NCBI RefSeq assembly: GCF_013155465.1
Contig: NZ_JABJVX010000002.1
Coordinates: 124,001 to 188,000, forward strand
Length of the DNA: 64,000 nucleotides
Direction of reading: 5' to 3'
Origin: Alterinioella nitratireducens
Lineage (GTDB): Bacteria > Pseudomonadota > Alphaproteobacteria > Rhodobacterales > Rhodobacteraceae
The position numbers and the translations under genes were made by a program. Below are positions 8,628 to 17,751 of this stretch, piece after piece. The stretch's first letter is position 1. Each line of letters starts with the position of its first letter. Under the pieces are notes generated by a model. That model saw only the letters and a program-made list of their open reading frames with translations. It was not told the DNA's origin and did no database searches.

Positions 8628-9425
8628 ATGTTTAAGAAACTTGCCCTGACCACACTCACCGCCCTGACGCTTTCGGGTGGGGCAGCACTTGCCGCAGTCG
8701 TGGAAGGTGAAGTCACCAATTACAGCTTCTCCTTCGAGGGGCCGTTCGGAGCCTATGACCAGAACCAGCTGCAACGCGGGCTTCAGGTCTTTACCGAGGT
8801 CTGCTCGGCCTGCCACGGGCTGCGCTACGTGCCGATCCGCTCGCTTTCTGACGAAGGCGGCCCCGGCATCTCCGAGGACCAGGTCCGCGCCTATATCGAA
8901 CAGAACTTCATCGAGGTCTGGGACGAGGATCTGCGCGACTACCGCCCGGCCACCCCGAACGACAACTTCCCGGTCATTGACAGTGCCGGCGCGCCGGACC
9001 TGTCGCTGATGGCCAAGGCACGGGCCGGGTTCAGCGGCCCCTACGGCCTGGGAATCAACCAGTTCCTCTTCGGCATGGGCGGCCCGGAATACATCACCTC
9101 GCTGCTCACCGGCTATAACGGGAATGACGAAGAGGTCGCGGGCATCTACCTCTACGGCAACGACGTCTTTCCCGGCGGGTTGCTGTCGATGTCGCCGCCG
9201 CTTTTTGACGGTCTGGTCGAATTCAACGACGGCTCGCCCAATGACGCGGAAAGCATGGCCGAGGATGTCGCCGCCTTCCTGATGTGGACCGCCGAGCCGC
9301 AGATGATGGCCCGCAAGAAGATGGGCTTTACCGCCGTGCTGCTTCTGGGTCTGCTGGCGGTGCTGCTCTACCTGACCAACAAGCGTCTCTGGGCACCGAT
9401 CAAGCGTCGGGCCAAGGAAAACTGA
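8628..9425 (+). CDS. petC: Cytochrome c1 subunit of cytochrome bc1
   Basis: Cytochrome c1 relays electrons from the Rieske protein to soluble or membrane-bound cytochrome c. The protein has a Sec signal ([21 protein letters not shown]), the heme-binding CSACH, a periplasmic domain, and a single C-terminal anchor ([18 protein letters not shown]) followed by a basic tail. There are two in-frame ATGs, at 8619 and 8628. The AAGGA at 8613-8617 is almost adjacent to the first and ten bases from the second, so I prefer 8628 (265 residues). It is the last gene of the operon, followed by a strong hairpin. Confidence 0.95.
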   Translation: MFKKLALTTLTALTLSGGAALAAVVEGEVTNYSFSFEGPFGAYDQNQLQRGLQVFTEVCSACHGLRYVPIRSLSDEGGPGISEDQVRAYIEQNFIEVWDEDLRDYRPATPNDNFPVIDSAGAPDLSLMAKARAGFSGPYGLGINQFLFGMGGPEYITSLLTGYNGNDEEVAGIYLYGNDVFPGGLLSMSPPLFDGLVEFNDGSPNDAESMAEDVAAFLMWTAEPQMMARKKMGFTAVLLLGLLAVLLYLTNKRLWAPIKRRAKEN

Positions 9426-9450
9426 AGCCTTTGCTTCAGGACAGAAACTG

Positions 9451-9482
9451 AAAACGCGCTCCGATCCGGGGCGCGTTTTTCG
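9451..9482. terminator. Terminator between petC and thiQ
   Basis: The hairpin AAAACGCGC/GCGCGTTTT with a short loop is followed by T residues on the plus strand and preceded by A residues. It can therefore end petABC transcription from the left and thiBPQ transcription from the right. Confidence 0.85.
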
Positions 9483-9491
9483 TCTTGAGGG

Positions 9492-10181
9492 TCACATCCA
9501 GGGCCGCAGGATTTCGGGCGGGTCGCGCAGCACATCCGCCATCGCGCCCTGCAGCGCCACCTGCCCGCCTTCCAGCAACAGCAGATGCGAACACAACCGC
9601 TCCGCATCGCGCAGGTCGTGGCTGACCATGACCAACGTCAGCCCGGTATCGGCGCACAGCTCGCCCATCAGCGCCAGCATCTCGGCCCGCAATCCGGGGT
9701 CGAGCGCGGCGAAGGGCTCATCCAGCAGGGCCAGCGGCTTGCCCCTCAGCAGCATCCGCGCCAGTGCCACGCGCGAGCGCTGCCCGCCCGACAGATCGCC
9801 CGGCCTGCGCGCCGCCATTTCGGCCAGCCCGACACGGTCCAGCGCCTGGTTCACCCTGGCCCGCGTCCCCTCGTCCAGCCGCAGATCCGTGCGCAGCCCA
9901 AGCGCGACATTGTCGAAGGCTGTCAGATGCGGAAACAGGTTTCCCTCCTGAAAGAGGATGCTCAACGGGCGTTTCGGGGCAGGTGTCCGGGTCACGTCCA
10001 CGCCATCCACGATCACGCGGCCCCGATCCAGCGTCAGGAACCCGGCAATGGCGCTCAGCAAGGTCGACTTGCCGCTGCCCGACGCGCCCAGAACGGCCAG
10101 CCGGTCGCCCTTTGCAACCTCGAAATCGGCCTCCAGCGTGAAATCGTCGAAGCGCAGCAGCCCCTGTTCAAACCGCAGCAT
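9492..10181 (-). CDS. thiQ: Thiamine ABC transporter ATP-binding protein
   Basis: ThiQ powers uptake of thiamine and its phosphates. The 229-residue ATPase has Walker A GASGSGKST, the Q-loop LFQEGNLFPHLT, signature LSGGQRSRVALAR, Walker B LALLDEPFAALD and the switch His in VSHD. The length matches ThiQ, and the EGNLFPHLTAFDNVALGL segment is typical of the ThiQ/FbpC group. Its start overlaps the end of thiP by 14 bases, and it is the last gene of the operon. Confidence 0.93.
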   Translation of the reverse strand: MLRFEQGLLRFDDFTLEADFEVAKGDRLAVLGASGSGKSTLLSAIAGFLTLDRGRVIVDGVDVTRTPAPKRPLSILFQEGNLFPHLTAFDNVALGLRTDLRLDEGTRARVNQALDRVGLAEMAARRPGDLSGGQRSRVALARMLLRGKPLALLDEPFAALDPGLRAEMLALMGELCADTGLTLVMVSHDLRDAERLCSHLLLLEGGQVALQGAMADVLRDPPEILRPWM

Positions 10182-11733
10182 TCACGCGCCCTCCCCTGTC
10201 GAAGATCCAGAATATCGCGAGGCTCAGCACCAGGAGCAGCAGCGCCGCCCCCTGCGCGTCGTCGGTGCGATACGATCCCATCAACCGATACATCTCCAAC
10301 GGCAACGTGCCCTGTTGCGGCGCCGCGAAGAGCGTGATCACCCCAAGATCGCCCATCGACAACGCAGCGGCCAATCCGGCACCGAAGCCAAGCGGACGGC
10401 GCAGGCGGGGCAGCAGGACATGGCGCAGGTAGTTCGGACCGGAGAGGCCAAGCGACAGCGCCACCCGCCCATATCCGGCCTCGGCCTGCTCCACCGCAGG
10501 CACCAGCGCCCGCAGCACGAAAGGCAGCGCCGCCAGCGCATTGACCAGGCCCGTCACCGGCAGCGCCATATCGGTCGGCCCTGCAATGGGGCGCAGGATC
10601 AGGAACAGCCCGGTGCCGATCACCAGCGGAGAGACGGCGATGGACAGCGCGCCGATGGTCTCAAGGAAACCCCGCGCACGGCCTCGCGCGATCAGCATCG
10701 CCATCGGCAGGGCCATCCCCACGGCAACGCTGGCCGTCACCAGCGACAAGGCGATGGAGCGCAGCGCCGCGACCCAGATCGACGGCGGCATCGTGGCAAT
10801 CGCCCCCGCCCCGCGCAGCACGACGGCCGTCAGCGGCAGCAACAGGAACAACGCGGCGGCGGTGATGAACGCGCCATCCAGCAGGCGCGCGGCGCGGCTC
10901 TGCCCATCCCAGCGTTCCACCGGCTGATCGAGGCCCGTGCCAATCGCATTGGGCGTCGCAACCCAGAGGACGAAGACGCCCGCTATCACGCAGATCGCCA
11001 CCTGCACCACCCCAAGCAGCGCCGCACGTCCGAGGTCGAAATCGAACAGGAACGCCTGGTAGATCGCCAGTTCCACCGTCGTGGCACGCGGCCCCCCGCC
11101 AAGCGTCAGGGCGACCGCGAAGGACGTGGTGCAAATGAGGAAGATCACCAGGAACGCACCCGGCAGGACATTGCGCAGCATCGGGCGCTCCATGTGCCGC
11201 CCGATGTCGCGCGAGGAAAACCCAAGCGTCGCGGCCAGGCGGAAACGCTCCACCGGGATCGCCAGCCAGCCCTGCAGGATCAGCCGCACCGCCAGCGGCA
11301 GGTTGAAGAAGACATGCGCCAGCACGACACCGTGCAGCCCGTAGATCTCCACCCCCGGTAGGCCGAAGAGGCGCAGGATCTCGCTGAGCGCACCCTGCCG
11401 CCCGAAGACGGTCAGCAGTCCCAGGACCGCGACGATCACCGGCAGGATGAAGGGCGCGCCCATAAGCGCGATCAAGGCGCTGCGGCCCCGGAAATTCCGC
11501 CGCGCCAGCGCGCGGGCGACGGGAATGGCAAGCCCGACGCTGAACAGCGCCGACAGGAACGCCTGCCCCACGGTGAAGCGCACCGCCGCCCAATCGGCAG
11601 GCCCAAGCCCCGATGACGCATCGGCGCGCAACATCACCGCGCCAAGCGGCACGGCGATCACGGTCAGGACGAGGGCCGCGACAGCCGCCCCCGCCCAGGC
11701 CGAGATCCCTACTGGCTGAGCGCTGCGCGCCAT
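10168..11733 (-). CDS. thiP: Thiamine ABC transporter permease
   Basis: A 521-residue inner-membrane permease made of two fused binding-protein-dependent transport domains, with about twelve hydrophobic helices. EAA-type loops are visible in both halves: RLAATLGFSSRDIGRHMERPML in the first and YGRVALSLGLSGPNYLRHVLLP in the second. The length is close to that of E. coli ThiP. It overlaps thiB by 25 bases and thiQ by 14 bases, so the operon is tightly coupled. Confidence 0.92.
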   Translation of the reverse strand: MARSAQPVGISAWAGAAVAALVLTVIAVPLGAVMLRADASSGLGPADWAAVRFTVGQAFLSALFSVGLAIPVARALARRNFRGRSALIALMGAPFILPVIVAVLGLLTVFGRQGALSEILRLFGLPGVEIYGLHGVVLAHVFFNLPLAVRLILQGWLAIPVERFRLAATLGFSSRDIGRHMERPMLRNVLPGAFLVIFLICTTSFAVALTLGGGPRATTVELAIYQAFLFDFDLGRAALLGVVQVAICVIAGVFVLWVATPNAIGTGLDQPVERWDGQSRAARLLDGAFITAAALFLLLPLTAVVLRGAGAIATMPPSIWVAALRSIALSLVTASVAVGMALPMAMLIARGRARGFLETIGALSIAVSPLVIGTGLFLILRPIAGPTDMALPVTGLVNALAALPFVLRALVPAVEQAEAGYGRVALSLGLSGPNYLRHVLLPRLRRPLGFGAGLAAALSMGDLGVITLFAAPQQGTLPLEMYRLMGSYRTDDAQGAALLLLVLSLAIFWIFDRGGRVNAAV

Positions 11734-12695
11734 TCTTCCAATGCTTCATCGCGCAGGGCGGCAGCTTCTTCCGGCGTAAAGATCAGGCCCGGTTGCGGCT
11801 GGATCAGCGTGTCGAACCCCTCCGGCAGGTCCGACGCGGGCAGGGCGGCAGGGTACATCCAGTTGGTCGTGGGAATGACGGATTGGAACGCCGGGGTCAG
11901 CATGAAGGCCAGGAAGTCGCGCGCAAGGTCCGCATGGTCCGAGCCTTCGACCATGGCCGCCACCTCGATCTGGAGGTAATGGCCCGCGTCGAACAGCGCC
12001 GCGGTGCGGGTGTCATCCTCCTCGGCGATCAGGTGATAGGCGGGCGAGGTGGTGTAGGACAGGACCATATCGGCCTCGCCCTCCAGGAACAGCCCGTAAG
12101 CCTCGGACCAGCCCGGCGTGACGGTGACGATATTGTCGGCCAGCGCTTCCCAGACGGCTTCCGCCGCATCGCCGTAAACATATTTCACCCACATCAACAG
12201 CCCGAGGCCAGGGGTAGAGGAGCGGGGGTCCTGGATCACGATACGCGCATCGCTTTCGGCCAGCTCGGTAAAGCTGGTCGGCACATTCTGCATGTCGGTG
12301 TCGTGGATGAAGGCGAAATAGCCCCAGTCGAAGGGCAGGAACTGGTCGTCCTGCCACGCCACCGGCAGGGTCAGGTTTGAGGCGTCCACCCCGTGATCGG
12401 CAAAAAGGCCGGTCTCGCGCGCGGCGGCAATCAGGTTGGTGTCGAGGCCAAGCACGATATCGGCATCGGTGCTGTCGCCCTCCAGCCGCAGCCGCGCCAG
12501 CAGCGAGGCCCCGTCGCCCGCGCCGACGAATTGCAGGTCGCAGCCGCAGGTTTCCTCGAACGCGGCTTCGACCGCCGGGCCGGGGCCCCAATCTGAGGTG
12601 AAACTGTCATAGGTGTAGATCGTCAAGACGGGTGTATCCGCGCTGGCCATGCCAGCCGCAAGGATCAATCCCGAGGCGATGAGGGGCGTTTTCAT
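11709..12695 (-). CDS. thiB: Thiamine-binding periplasmic protein
   Basis: ThiB captures thiamine, TMP and TPP in the periplasm and delivers them to ThiPQ. The 328-residue protein has a Sec signal (MKTPLIASGLILAAGMASA), then PVLTIYTYDSFTSDWGPG, the family start of the mature protein, and the DADIVLGLDTNLI segment. Starting at 12695 gives a clean signal peptide; an upstream ATG (12713) would add six residues. It is the first gene of thiBPQ and lies just downstream of a TPP riboswitch. Confidence 0.94.
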   Translation of the reverse strand: MKTPLIASGLILAAGMASADTPVLTIYTYDSFTSDWGPGPAVEAAFEETCGCDLQFVGAGDGASLLARLRLEGDSTDADIVLGLDTNLIAAARETGLFADHGVDASNLTLPVAWQDDQFLPFDWGYFAFIHDTDMQNVPTSFTELAESDARIVIQDPRSSTPGLGLLMWVKYVYGDAAEAVWEALADNIVTVTPGWSEAYGLFLEGEADMVLSYTTSPAYHLIAEEDDTRTAALFDAGHYLQIEVAAMVEGSDHADLARDFLAFMLTPAFQSVIPTTNWMYPAALPASDLPEGFDTLIQPQPGLIFTPEEAAALRDEALEEWRAALSQ

Positions 12696-12748
12696 GGTCA
12701 CTTTGCCTTTCATTGCGACGGGCGAAGTGAGGTATTGAGAGCATCCCA

Positions 12749-12840
12749 GACCTTCCCTCCGCCGGTCCTAACCGGTTCAGGTTCAACGGGTCCGCTGAAG
12801 CAGCATCTCAGGCCTTCCGGCCCCCCCGAGGTATCCCTGC
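12749..12840 (-). promoter_or_regulatory. TPP riboswitch (THI element)
   Basis: Read on the minus strand, the conserved THI blocks are present: CTCGGGGGGCC, CTGAGATG, ACCCGTTGAACCTGA and CCGGTTAGGACCGGCG followed by GAGGGAAGG. The element ends about 54 bases before the thiB start. TPP binding should shut off thiBPQ, so the transporter is made when thiamine is scarce. Confidence 0.96.
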
Positions 12841-12936
12841 ACCTAATCCCTACGCCCGCGCTTGGCAAGGGATGGGCTTGGCATCGGGCCTGCGGCGCGC
12901 TACCCCCTTGGCCGAACAACCAAGGATCGCGCGCCG

Positions 12937-14037
12937 ATGTCGATGAACAGCTATGGCCACCTCTTCCGCGTCACCACCTGGGGCGAAAGCCACGGGCCCG
13001 CATTGGGCGCAACAGTGGATGGCTGCCCGCCGGGGGTTCGCATCGACGCGGCGATGCTGCAGCACTGGCTGGACAAGCGCAAACCGGGGCAGAACAGATA
13101 TACCACGCAGCGGCGCGAACCCGACCAGGTGGAAATCCTCTCGGGCACCTATGAGGGGCAGACCACCGGCACGCCGATCCAGCTGATGATCCGCAACACC
13201 GATCAGCGGTCCAAGGATTACGGTGACATTGCCGAGAAATTCCGCCCCGGCCATGCCGACATCACCTATTGGCAGAAATACGGCATCCGCGATCCGCGCG
13301 GCGGCGGGCGCTCCAGCGCACGCGAAACGGCGGCGCGGGTGGCGGCGGGCGGCATCGCGCGGGCGGCGCTCGATACACTGGCGCCGGGGCTGAAAATCAC
13401 CGGCTACATGGTGCAGATGGGGCCGCACGGCATCGACCGCGGCAATTTCGACTGGAACCAGATCGAACAGAACCCATTCTGGACGCCCGATTCCAGGGCT
13501 GCCGAGACATGGGCGGCATACCTTGACGAGTTGCGCAAATCCGGCGACAGCGTCGGCGCGATCATCGAAGTGACGGCGCGCGGCGTGCCCGCGGGGCTCG
13601 GCGCGCCGGTCTATGCCAAGCTGGACACCGACCTTGCCGCCGCGATGATGAGCATCAATGCCGTCAAGGGCGTCGAGATCGGCGCGGGCATGGGCGCCGC
13701 GACCCTGACCGGATCAGCCAATGCCGATGAAATCGCGATGGGGCCGGATGGCCCGGTCTACAACTCCAACCACGCGGGCGGCATCCTGGGCGGGATCTCA
13801 ACCGGGCAGGACGTGGTGGTGCGTTTCGCGGTCAAGCCGACCTCGTCCATTCTGACGCCGCGCAAGACCATCACCAAATCGGGCGAAGCCGCCGAAATCG
13901 TCACCAAGGGCCGCCATGACCCCTGCGTCGGCATCCGCGCCGTGCCCGTGGGCGAGGCGATGATGGCGGCCGTGATCCTCGATCACCTGCTTCTGCATCG
14001 CGGTCAGATTGGGGCAAATCGCGGGCAAATCGGCTGA
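12937..14037 (+). CDS. aroC: Chorismate synthase
   Basis: AroC converts EPSP to chorismate, using reduced FMN without net redox change, and is the last step of the shikimate pathway. The 366-residue protein has the three family signatures: [18 protein letters not shown] near the N terminus, the [18 protein letters not shown] loop with its Arg residues, and [17 protein letters not shown] near the C terminus. The start ([10 protein letters not shown]) has an AAGGA upstream; a longer frame from 12862 would enter the divergent thiB leader region. It diverges from thiBPQ. Confidence 0.97.
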   Translation: MSMNSYGHLFRVTTWGESHGPALGATVDGCPPGVRIDAAMLQHWLDKRKPGQNRYTTQRREPDQVEILSGTYEGQTTGTPIQLMIRNTDQRSKDYGDIAEKFRPGHADITYWQKYGIRDPRGGGRSSARETAARVAAGGIARAALDTLAPGLKITGYMVQMGPHGIDRGNFDWNQIEQNPFWTPDSRAAETWAAYLDELRKSGDSVGAIIEVTARGVPAGLGAPVYAKLDTDLAAAMMSINAVKGVEIGAGMGAATLTGSANADEIAMGPDGPVYNSNHAGGILGGISTGQDVVVRFAVKPTSSILTPRKTITKSGEAAEIVTKGRHDPCVGIRAVPVGEAMMAAVILDHLLLHRGQIGANRGQIG

Positions 14038-14108
14038 TTTCTTTCCTAATTTAACCATGATTCCGGATTATTGATCCTTGTCGGGGGACAATATACGGGA
14101 CCGGATCC

Positions 14109-14819
14109 ATGCTTCTGACCGACTTCATCCGCTCTGAATCGGGCGCTGTCACGACCGATTACGTCGTGCTGTCCGCCGCCATGGTCGGCTCGGGCCTCGC
14201 CGCGGTCAATTCCAGCGCCGTCGGTGTCGAGAATATCGCCGGTGACATCGAAGCCGCCCTGCGCGGCAATATCGTCAATACAAGCTTTGCCCGCCAGACC
14301 TATTTCGACGATTTCGAGAACTCCGCCGGGTTCTGGGTCGGGGGCCAGGTCGATGGCAGCGAGGACGCCTTCGGCGGCATCCTCGGCCCCTATGGCGGGT
14401 CGAACGGCGAAGAAATGGTGACGCGCACCTACGACCTGCTCTCGGGATATGACAGCGCCGTGGTCGAGTTCGACATGCACGCCATCGACAGTTGGGACAG
14501 CGAGGAATTCATCCTCTTCATCGACGGCAACCCGATCAGCGCCCACAATTTCGACTATCGCACCAGCGGCACGACCGGGTCATGGGTGACGAGCGATGGC
14601 AATTATTCCGTGACCCTGACACCGAACGGGACACGCGGAAACTCCGGCTATAATAGCGGCTGGACCGATCAGAGTTTCTCGGTCCGGGTCGAGGTCACGA
14701 ATCCCGGCCCGTCGATGAGCGTCGGTTTCGGGTCAACCCTCGACCAAGATGTCGGCGATGAAAGCTGGGGCGTGGACAATGTCCAGGTCACATCGACCAA
14801 CGATCCCGGCAGCGTCTGA
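14109..14819 (+). CDS. Flp-pilin-like N terminus joined to a beta-sandwich domain
   Basis: This 236-residue protein begins with a pilin-like segment, FIRSESGAVTTDYVVLSAAMVGSG. A short polar leader with a Gly just before a hydrophobic helix resembles the Flp/Fap pilin or TadE-like type III signal found in Rhodobacteraceae, although the canonical Glu-Tyr pair reads Asp-Tyr. From about residue 65 the sequence becomes a Gly/Ser/Asp-rich beta-strand domain with aromatic residues, ending in DESWGVDNVQV. That ending resembles lectin-like or carbohydrate-binding jelly-roll domains. A normal Flp pilin is only 50-70 residues, so this could be a minor or adhesive pilin-like protein. No tad genes are nearby. 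The function is inferred only from these features. Confidence 0.6.
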   Translation: MLLTDFIRSESGAVTTDYVVLSAAMVGSGLAAVNSSAVGVENIAGDIEAALRGNIVNTSFARQTYFDDFENSAGFWVGGQVDGSEDAFGGILGPYGGSNGEEMVTRTYDLLSGYDSAVVEFDMHAIDSWDSEEFILFIDGNPISAHNFDYRTSGTTGSWVTSDGNYSVTLTPNGTRGNSGYNSGWTDQSFSVRVEVTNPGPSMSVGFGSTLDQDVGDESWGVDNVQVTSTNDPGSV

Positions 14820-14891
14820 CACGCCACTCTGCCCCCTGATCCATCAGCCCCTGGAGATCGCCCCGATCGGTGGCGCAGCAACCGCTCGTCC

Positions 14892-15773
14892 TCACCTGAC
14901 ACCTGCGTTGCCCACCCGCGCCAACTGCACCGCCAGGATACCGCCTGCAATGATCGCCACGCCCAGGATGTCGGCGCCAGTCAGCGCCTCGCCCAGGATC
15001 AGCGCTGCGATGGCGACGCCGAAGAACGGGTTCAGGAAATGGAACGTCGCGGCGCGGGTCGCGCCGATGCGGCTGACCAGAACGAACCAGATGAGCGTCG
15101 CCAGCAGCCCCGGCGCAAAGACCGTGTAGGTGAAGGCCACGCCAAGTTGCCAGGACCAGGTGACCTCCCATGTTTCCAGCACCAGCGCAAAGGGCAAGAG
15201 CGCCGCGCTGCCGACCAGCATCTGCAACCCCACAACCATCAGCACGCTGCCGCCCCCTGTCGACGCTCCGCGCACCGACAGCGTTGCCACCGCCAGCGCC
15301 AGCGCCCCGATGAGGCAGAGCGCCACGCCGGTCGCATCGACCCCGCCCGACAGCCGCTGCGCCATGATCAGCGCCACACCGCCGAAACCGGCGAAGAGGC
15401 CCAGGACACCGATGGCAGGCAGGCGCTCGCGGAAGACGGCCCAGTTGGCGGCGGCCACGATCAACGGCATGGAGGAGGCGATGATCGCCGCCAGCCCCGC
15501 CTCGATCCACTGCATGGCGACGAAGTTCAGGCCCAGATAAAGCGCGTTCTGGCAGACCCCGAAGATGATCACGGCGCGCCATTGTGCCCGGCTGAGGGAC
15601 CAACTGTGGCCGAGCGCGCGCGCCAGCACCACGCCGATCCCGCCCGAGATCGCAAAGCGCACTGCCAGCGAGGCCAGCGGCGGCGCGGCCTCGACGATGA
15701 TCCGGGCCGAGGTGAAGGCCGAGGACCAGATAAGCGCGAAGAGCAATCCCATCGCAATGGCGCGCAGATCCAT
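14892..15773 (-). CDS. EamA-family DMT transporter
   Basis: A 293-residue inner-membrane protein with ten predicted helices in two EamA repeats, of the drug/metabolite transporter superfamily. Recognisable parts are ALIWSSAFTSARIIVEAAPPL in the first helix region, FGVCQNALYLGLNFVAMQWI, and RAATFHFLNPFFGVAIAALILGE near the end of the second repeat. Family members export amino acids or metabolites, but the substrate cannot be read here. The start at 15773 has GGAAG upstream; an ATG 15 bases earlier is an alternative. It lies downstream of the HU gene and its terminator. Confidence 0.85.
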   Translation of the reverse strand: MDLRAIAMGLLFALIWSSAFTSARIIVEAAPPLASLAVRFAISGGIGVVLARALGHSWSLSRAQWRAVIIFGVCQNALYLGLNFVAMQWIEAGLAAIIASSMPLIVAAANWAVFRERLPAIGVLGLFAGFGGVALIMAQRLSGGVDATGVALCLIGALALAVATLSVRGASTGGGSVLMVVGLQMLVGSAALLPFALVLETWEVTWSWQLGVAFTYTVFAPGLLATLIWFVLVSRIGATRAATFHFLNPFFGVAIAALILGEALTGADILGVAIIAGGILAVQLARVGNAGVR

Positions 15774-15791
15774 GGTTCTTCCATCCAAAGC

Positions 15792-15820
15792 AAAAGGGCC
15801 GCCCGATGGACGACCCTTCG
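15792..15820 (-). terminator. Terminator after the HU gene
   Basis: On the minus strand an 11-bp stem (AAGGGTCGTCC pairing with GGGCGGCCCTT through two G-U pairs, loop ATC) is followed by TTTTG. It sits between the HU gene and the EamA transporter gene. Confidence 0.8.
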
Positions 15821-15843
15821 CATGTTCTTGACGGGGAAGGCAA

Positions 15844-16134
15844 TCAGCCGTTGACGCTGTCCTTCAGCGCCTTGGCGATCGTCACTTTCACCACCTTGTC
15901 GGCGTCCTTCTTGATCTGCTCGCCCGTTGCGGGGTTGCGGACCATACGCTCGGGCCGCTCGCGGCAATAGACCTTGCCGATGCCCGGAAGGGTCACCGCG
16001 CCGCCATTGGCGACCTCCTTGCTGACAACCGAGGATACGGCGTCCAGCGCGGCGGCGGCCGCTTTCTTGTCGCTTCCCATCTCTTCTGCCAGAGCGGCCA
16101 CGAGTTGGGTCTTGGTCATGGGTTTCTGTGCCAT
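15844..16134 (-). CDS. hup: HU-family DNA-binding protein
   Basis: The 96-residue protein has the HU/IHF fold: MTKTQLVAALAEEMG at the N terminus, the GIGKVY turn, the beta-arm with RNPATGEQIKK, and a C-terminal helix with VKVTIAKALKDSVN. The arm contains the RNPxTG motif whose Pro intercalates in DNA. A cysteine in KVYCRERPER is unusual for HU. The five-residue MAQKP extension before MTKTQ is typical of Rhodobacteraceae HU proteins. It is single-copy here, with its own promoter region and terminator. Confidence 0.93.
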   Translation of the reverse strand: MAQKPMTKTQLVAALAEEMGSDKKAAAAALDAVSSVVSKEVANGGAVTLPGIGKVYCRERPERMVRNPATGEQIKKDADKVVKVTIAKALKDSVNG

Positions 16135-16202
16135 GTTTGTTTTCTCCTAAACTGCCCGAACCCATGGGGCTCGTTGGCAAGACGGTAACCGAATGTAGGG
16201 GG

Positions 16203-16224
16203 GGCACACAACGATTAGTGTGCC
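16203..16224. repeat. Inverted repeat between the HU gene and amn
   Basis: A perfect 7-bp inverted repeat, GGCACAC and GTGTGCC, separated by eight bases. It lies about 70 bases upstream of the HU start and 40 bases beyond the amn stop. It could be an operator for the HU gene or part of the amn transcript end; no U-run follows it directly. Confidence 0.4.
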
Positions 16225-16266
16225 GAAAACCCAAGAAAACAGCGTTTTTTGTGGCTTTTTGCCCAT

Positions 16267-17751
16267 TCAGAGGAACGCTGTCTCCTCGAAACTGCGCAAT
16301 TTCCGGCTGTGGAGCCGTTCCAGGGGCATTTCCCGCAACGCCTCCATCGCGCGGATTCCGATCAGAAGATGCCGCGAAACCTGCGTTTTGTAGAACGAAC
16401 TGGCCATGCCAGGCAGCTTCAATTCGCCATGAAGGGGCTTGTCCGAGACGCACAGAAGCGTGCCATAGGGCACCCGGAACCGGAACCCGTTGGCGGCGAT
16501 GGTGGCGCTTTCCATATCCAGCGCGATGGCGCGGGACTGGCTCAGCCGTTGCACCGGGCCGGACTGGTCGCGCAATTCCCAGTTGCGGTTGTCGATGGTG
16601 GCCACCGTGCCGGTGCGCATGATGCGCTTGAGGTCGAAGCCCTCGAACTCGCTGACCGCCTCGACCGCGTGTTCCAGCGCGATCTGCACCTCGGCCAGCG
16701 CCGGGATCGGCACCCAGACCGGCAGGTCGTCATCCAGCACGTGATCCTCGCGCAGATAGGCATGGGCCAGCACGTAATCGCCAAGGCTCTGCGAATTGCG
16801 CAGGCCCGCGCAATGGCCGACCATCAGCCAGACATGCGGGCGCAACACGGCGATATGGTCGGTCGCGGTCTTGGCATTCGACGGGCCGACGCCGATATTG
16901 ACCAGGGTGATGCCCGCCCCGCCCTCGCGCACGAGGTGAAAGGTGGGCATTTGCGGCAGCTTGGCCAGCTCATGCAACGCCGCGTCGGGGTCGGTGATCA
17001 CCTGGTTGCCGGGGCCGACCAGGGCGGTGTAGCCGCTGGCCGCGTCGCGCAGCACCTCGCGCGCATAGGCGACGAACTCGTCGACATAGAACTGGTAGTT
17101 GGTGAACAGCACATGGTTCTGGAAATGCTCGGGCGCGGTGGCGGTGTAATGCGACAGCCGCGCCAGCGAATAGTCGATACGCTGCGCGGTGAAGGGGGCC
17201 AGCGGGCCCGATCCGTCCTCGTTGTGAAAGCCGTAGCCATTGACGATCCGGTCATTCGTGGTGCTGAGATCGGGCACGTCGAACACGTCGCGCAGCGGAA
17301 AGCGCATCGCGCCTTCCTGCGGGATCTGGATATCGGCATCGTCCAGCACCGCGAAATGCACCGGGATCGGCGTGGTCGATTGCCCGATCCCGATGGGCAC
17401 GCTGTGATTGTCGAGCAGAAGCTGGATCTGCTGCGTCAGGTAATGCTTGAACAGGTCGGGCCGGGTGACCGTGGTGGCATAGGTGCCGGGCTCGGACACA
17501 TGGCCGAAGGACAGGCGGCTGTCGACCTGGCCGAAGCTGGTCGTGGTGATCCGGATCTCGGGGTAGAAGGCGCGGAATCGGCAATCGGGCATTTCGCCGC
17601 CGACAACGGCGTTGAATTTCTGCGCCAGGAACGCCGTCGCATGGGCGTAGCACTCCTGCAGATAGGCCACCGCCTCGCGCGCATCGGTAAAGACCCTCGG
17701 TTCGGCCTTGGGCGGGCTTTGGATCGGCAAGTGTCGGGAATGCAGGGTCAT
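16267..17751 (-). CDS. amn: AMP nucleosidase
   Basis: Amn hydrolyses AMP to adenine and ribose 5-phosphate. The 494-residue protein has the Amn N-terminal regulatory domain (residues about 1-170) and a nucleoside-phosphorylase-like catalytic domain. The latter includes NIGVGPSNAKTATDHIAVLRP, VGHCAGLRNSQSLGDYVLA, ALDMESATIAANG and the active-site loop CVSDKPLHGE, where the Asp is catalytic in the E. coli enzyme. The length fits (E. coli Amn is 484 residues). The start overlaps the ade stop by four bases (ATGA) with AGGAAC upstream; a longer frame exists but would lie entirely inside ade. With ade it converts AMP to hypoxanthine through adenine. Confidence 0.95.
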   Translation of the reverse strand: MTLHSRHLPIQSPPKAEPRVFTDAREAVAYLQECYAHATAFLAQKFNAVVGGEMPDCRFRAFYPEIRITTTSFGQVDSRLSFGHVSEPGTYATTVTRPDLFKHYLTQQIQLLLDNHSVPIGIGQSTTPIPVHFAVLDDADIQIPQEGAMRFPLRDVFDVPDLSTTNDRIVNGYGFHNEDGSGPLAPFTAQRIDYSLARLSHYTATAPEHFQNHVLFTNYQFYVDEFVAYAREVLRDAASGYTALVGPGNQVITDPDAALHELAKLPQMPTFHLVREGGAGITLVNIGVGPSNAKTATDHIAVLRPHVWLMVGHCAGLRNSQSLGDYVLAHAYLREDHVLDDDLPVWVPIPALAEVQIALEHAVEAVSEFEGFDLKRIMRTGTVATIDNRNWELRDQSGPVQRLSQSRAIALDMESATIAANGFRFRVPYGTLLCVSDKPLHGELKLPGMASSFYKTQVSRHLLIGIRAMEALREMPLERLHSRKLRSFEETAFL

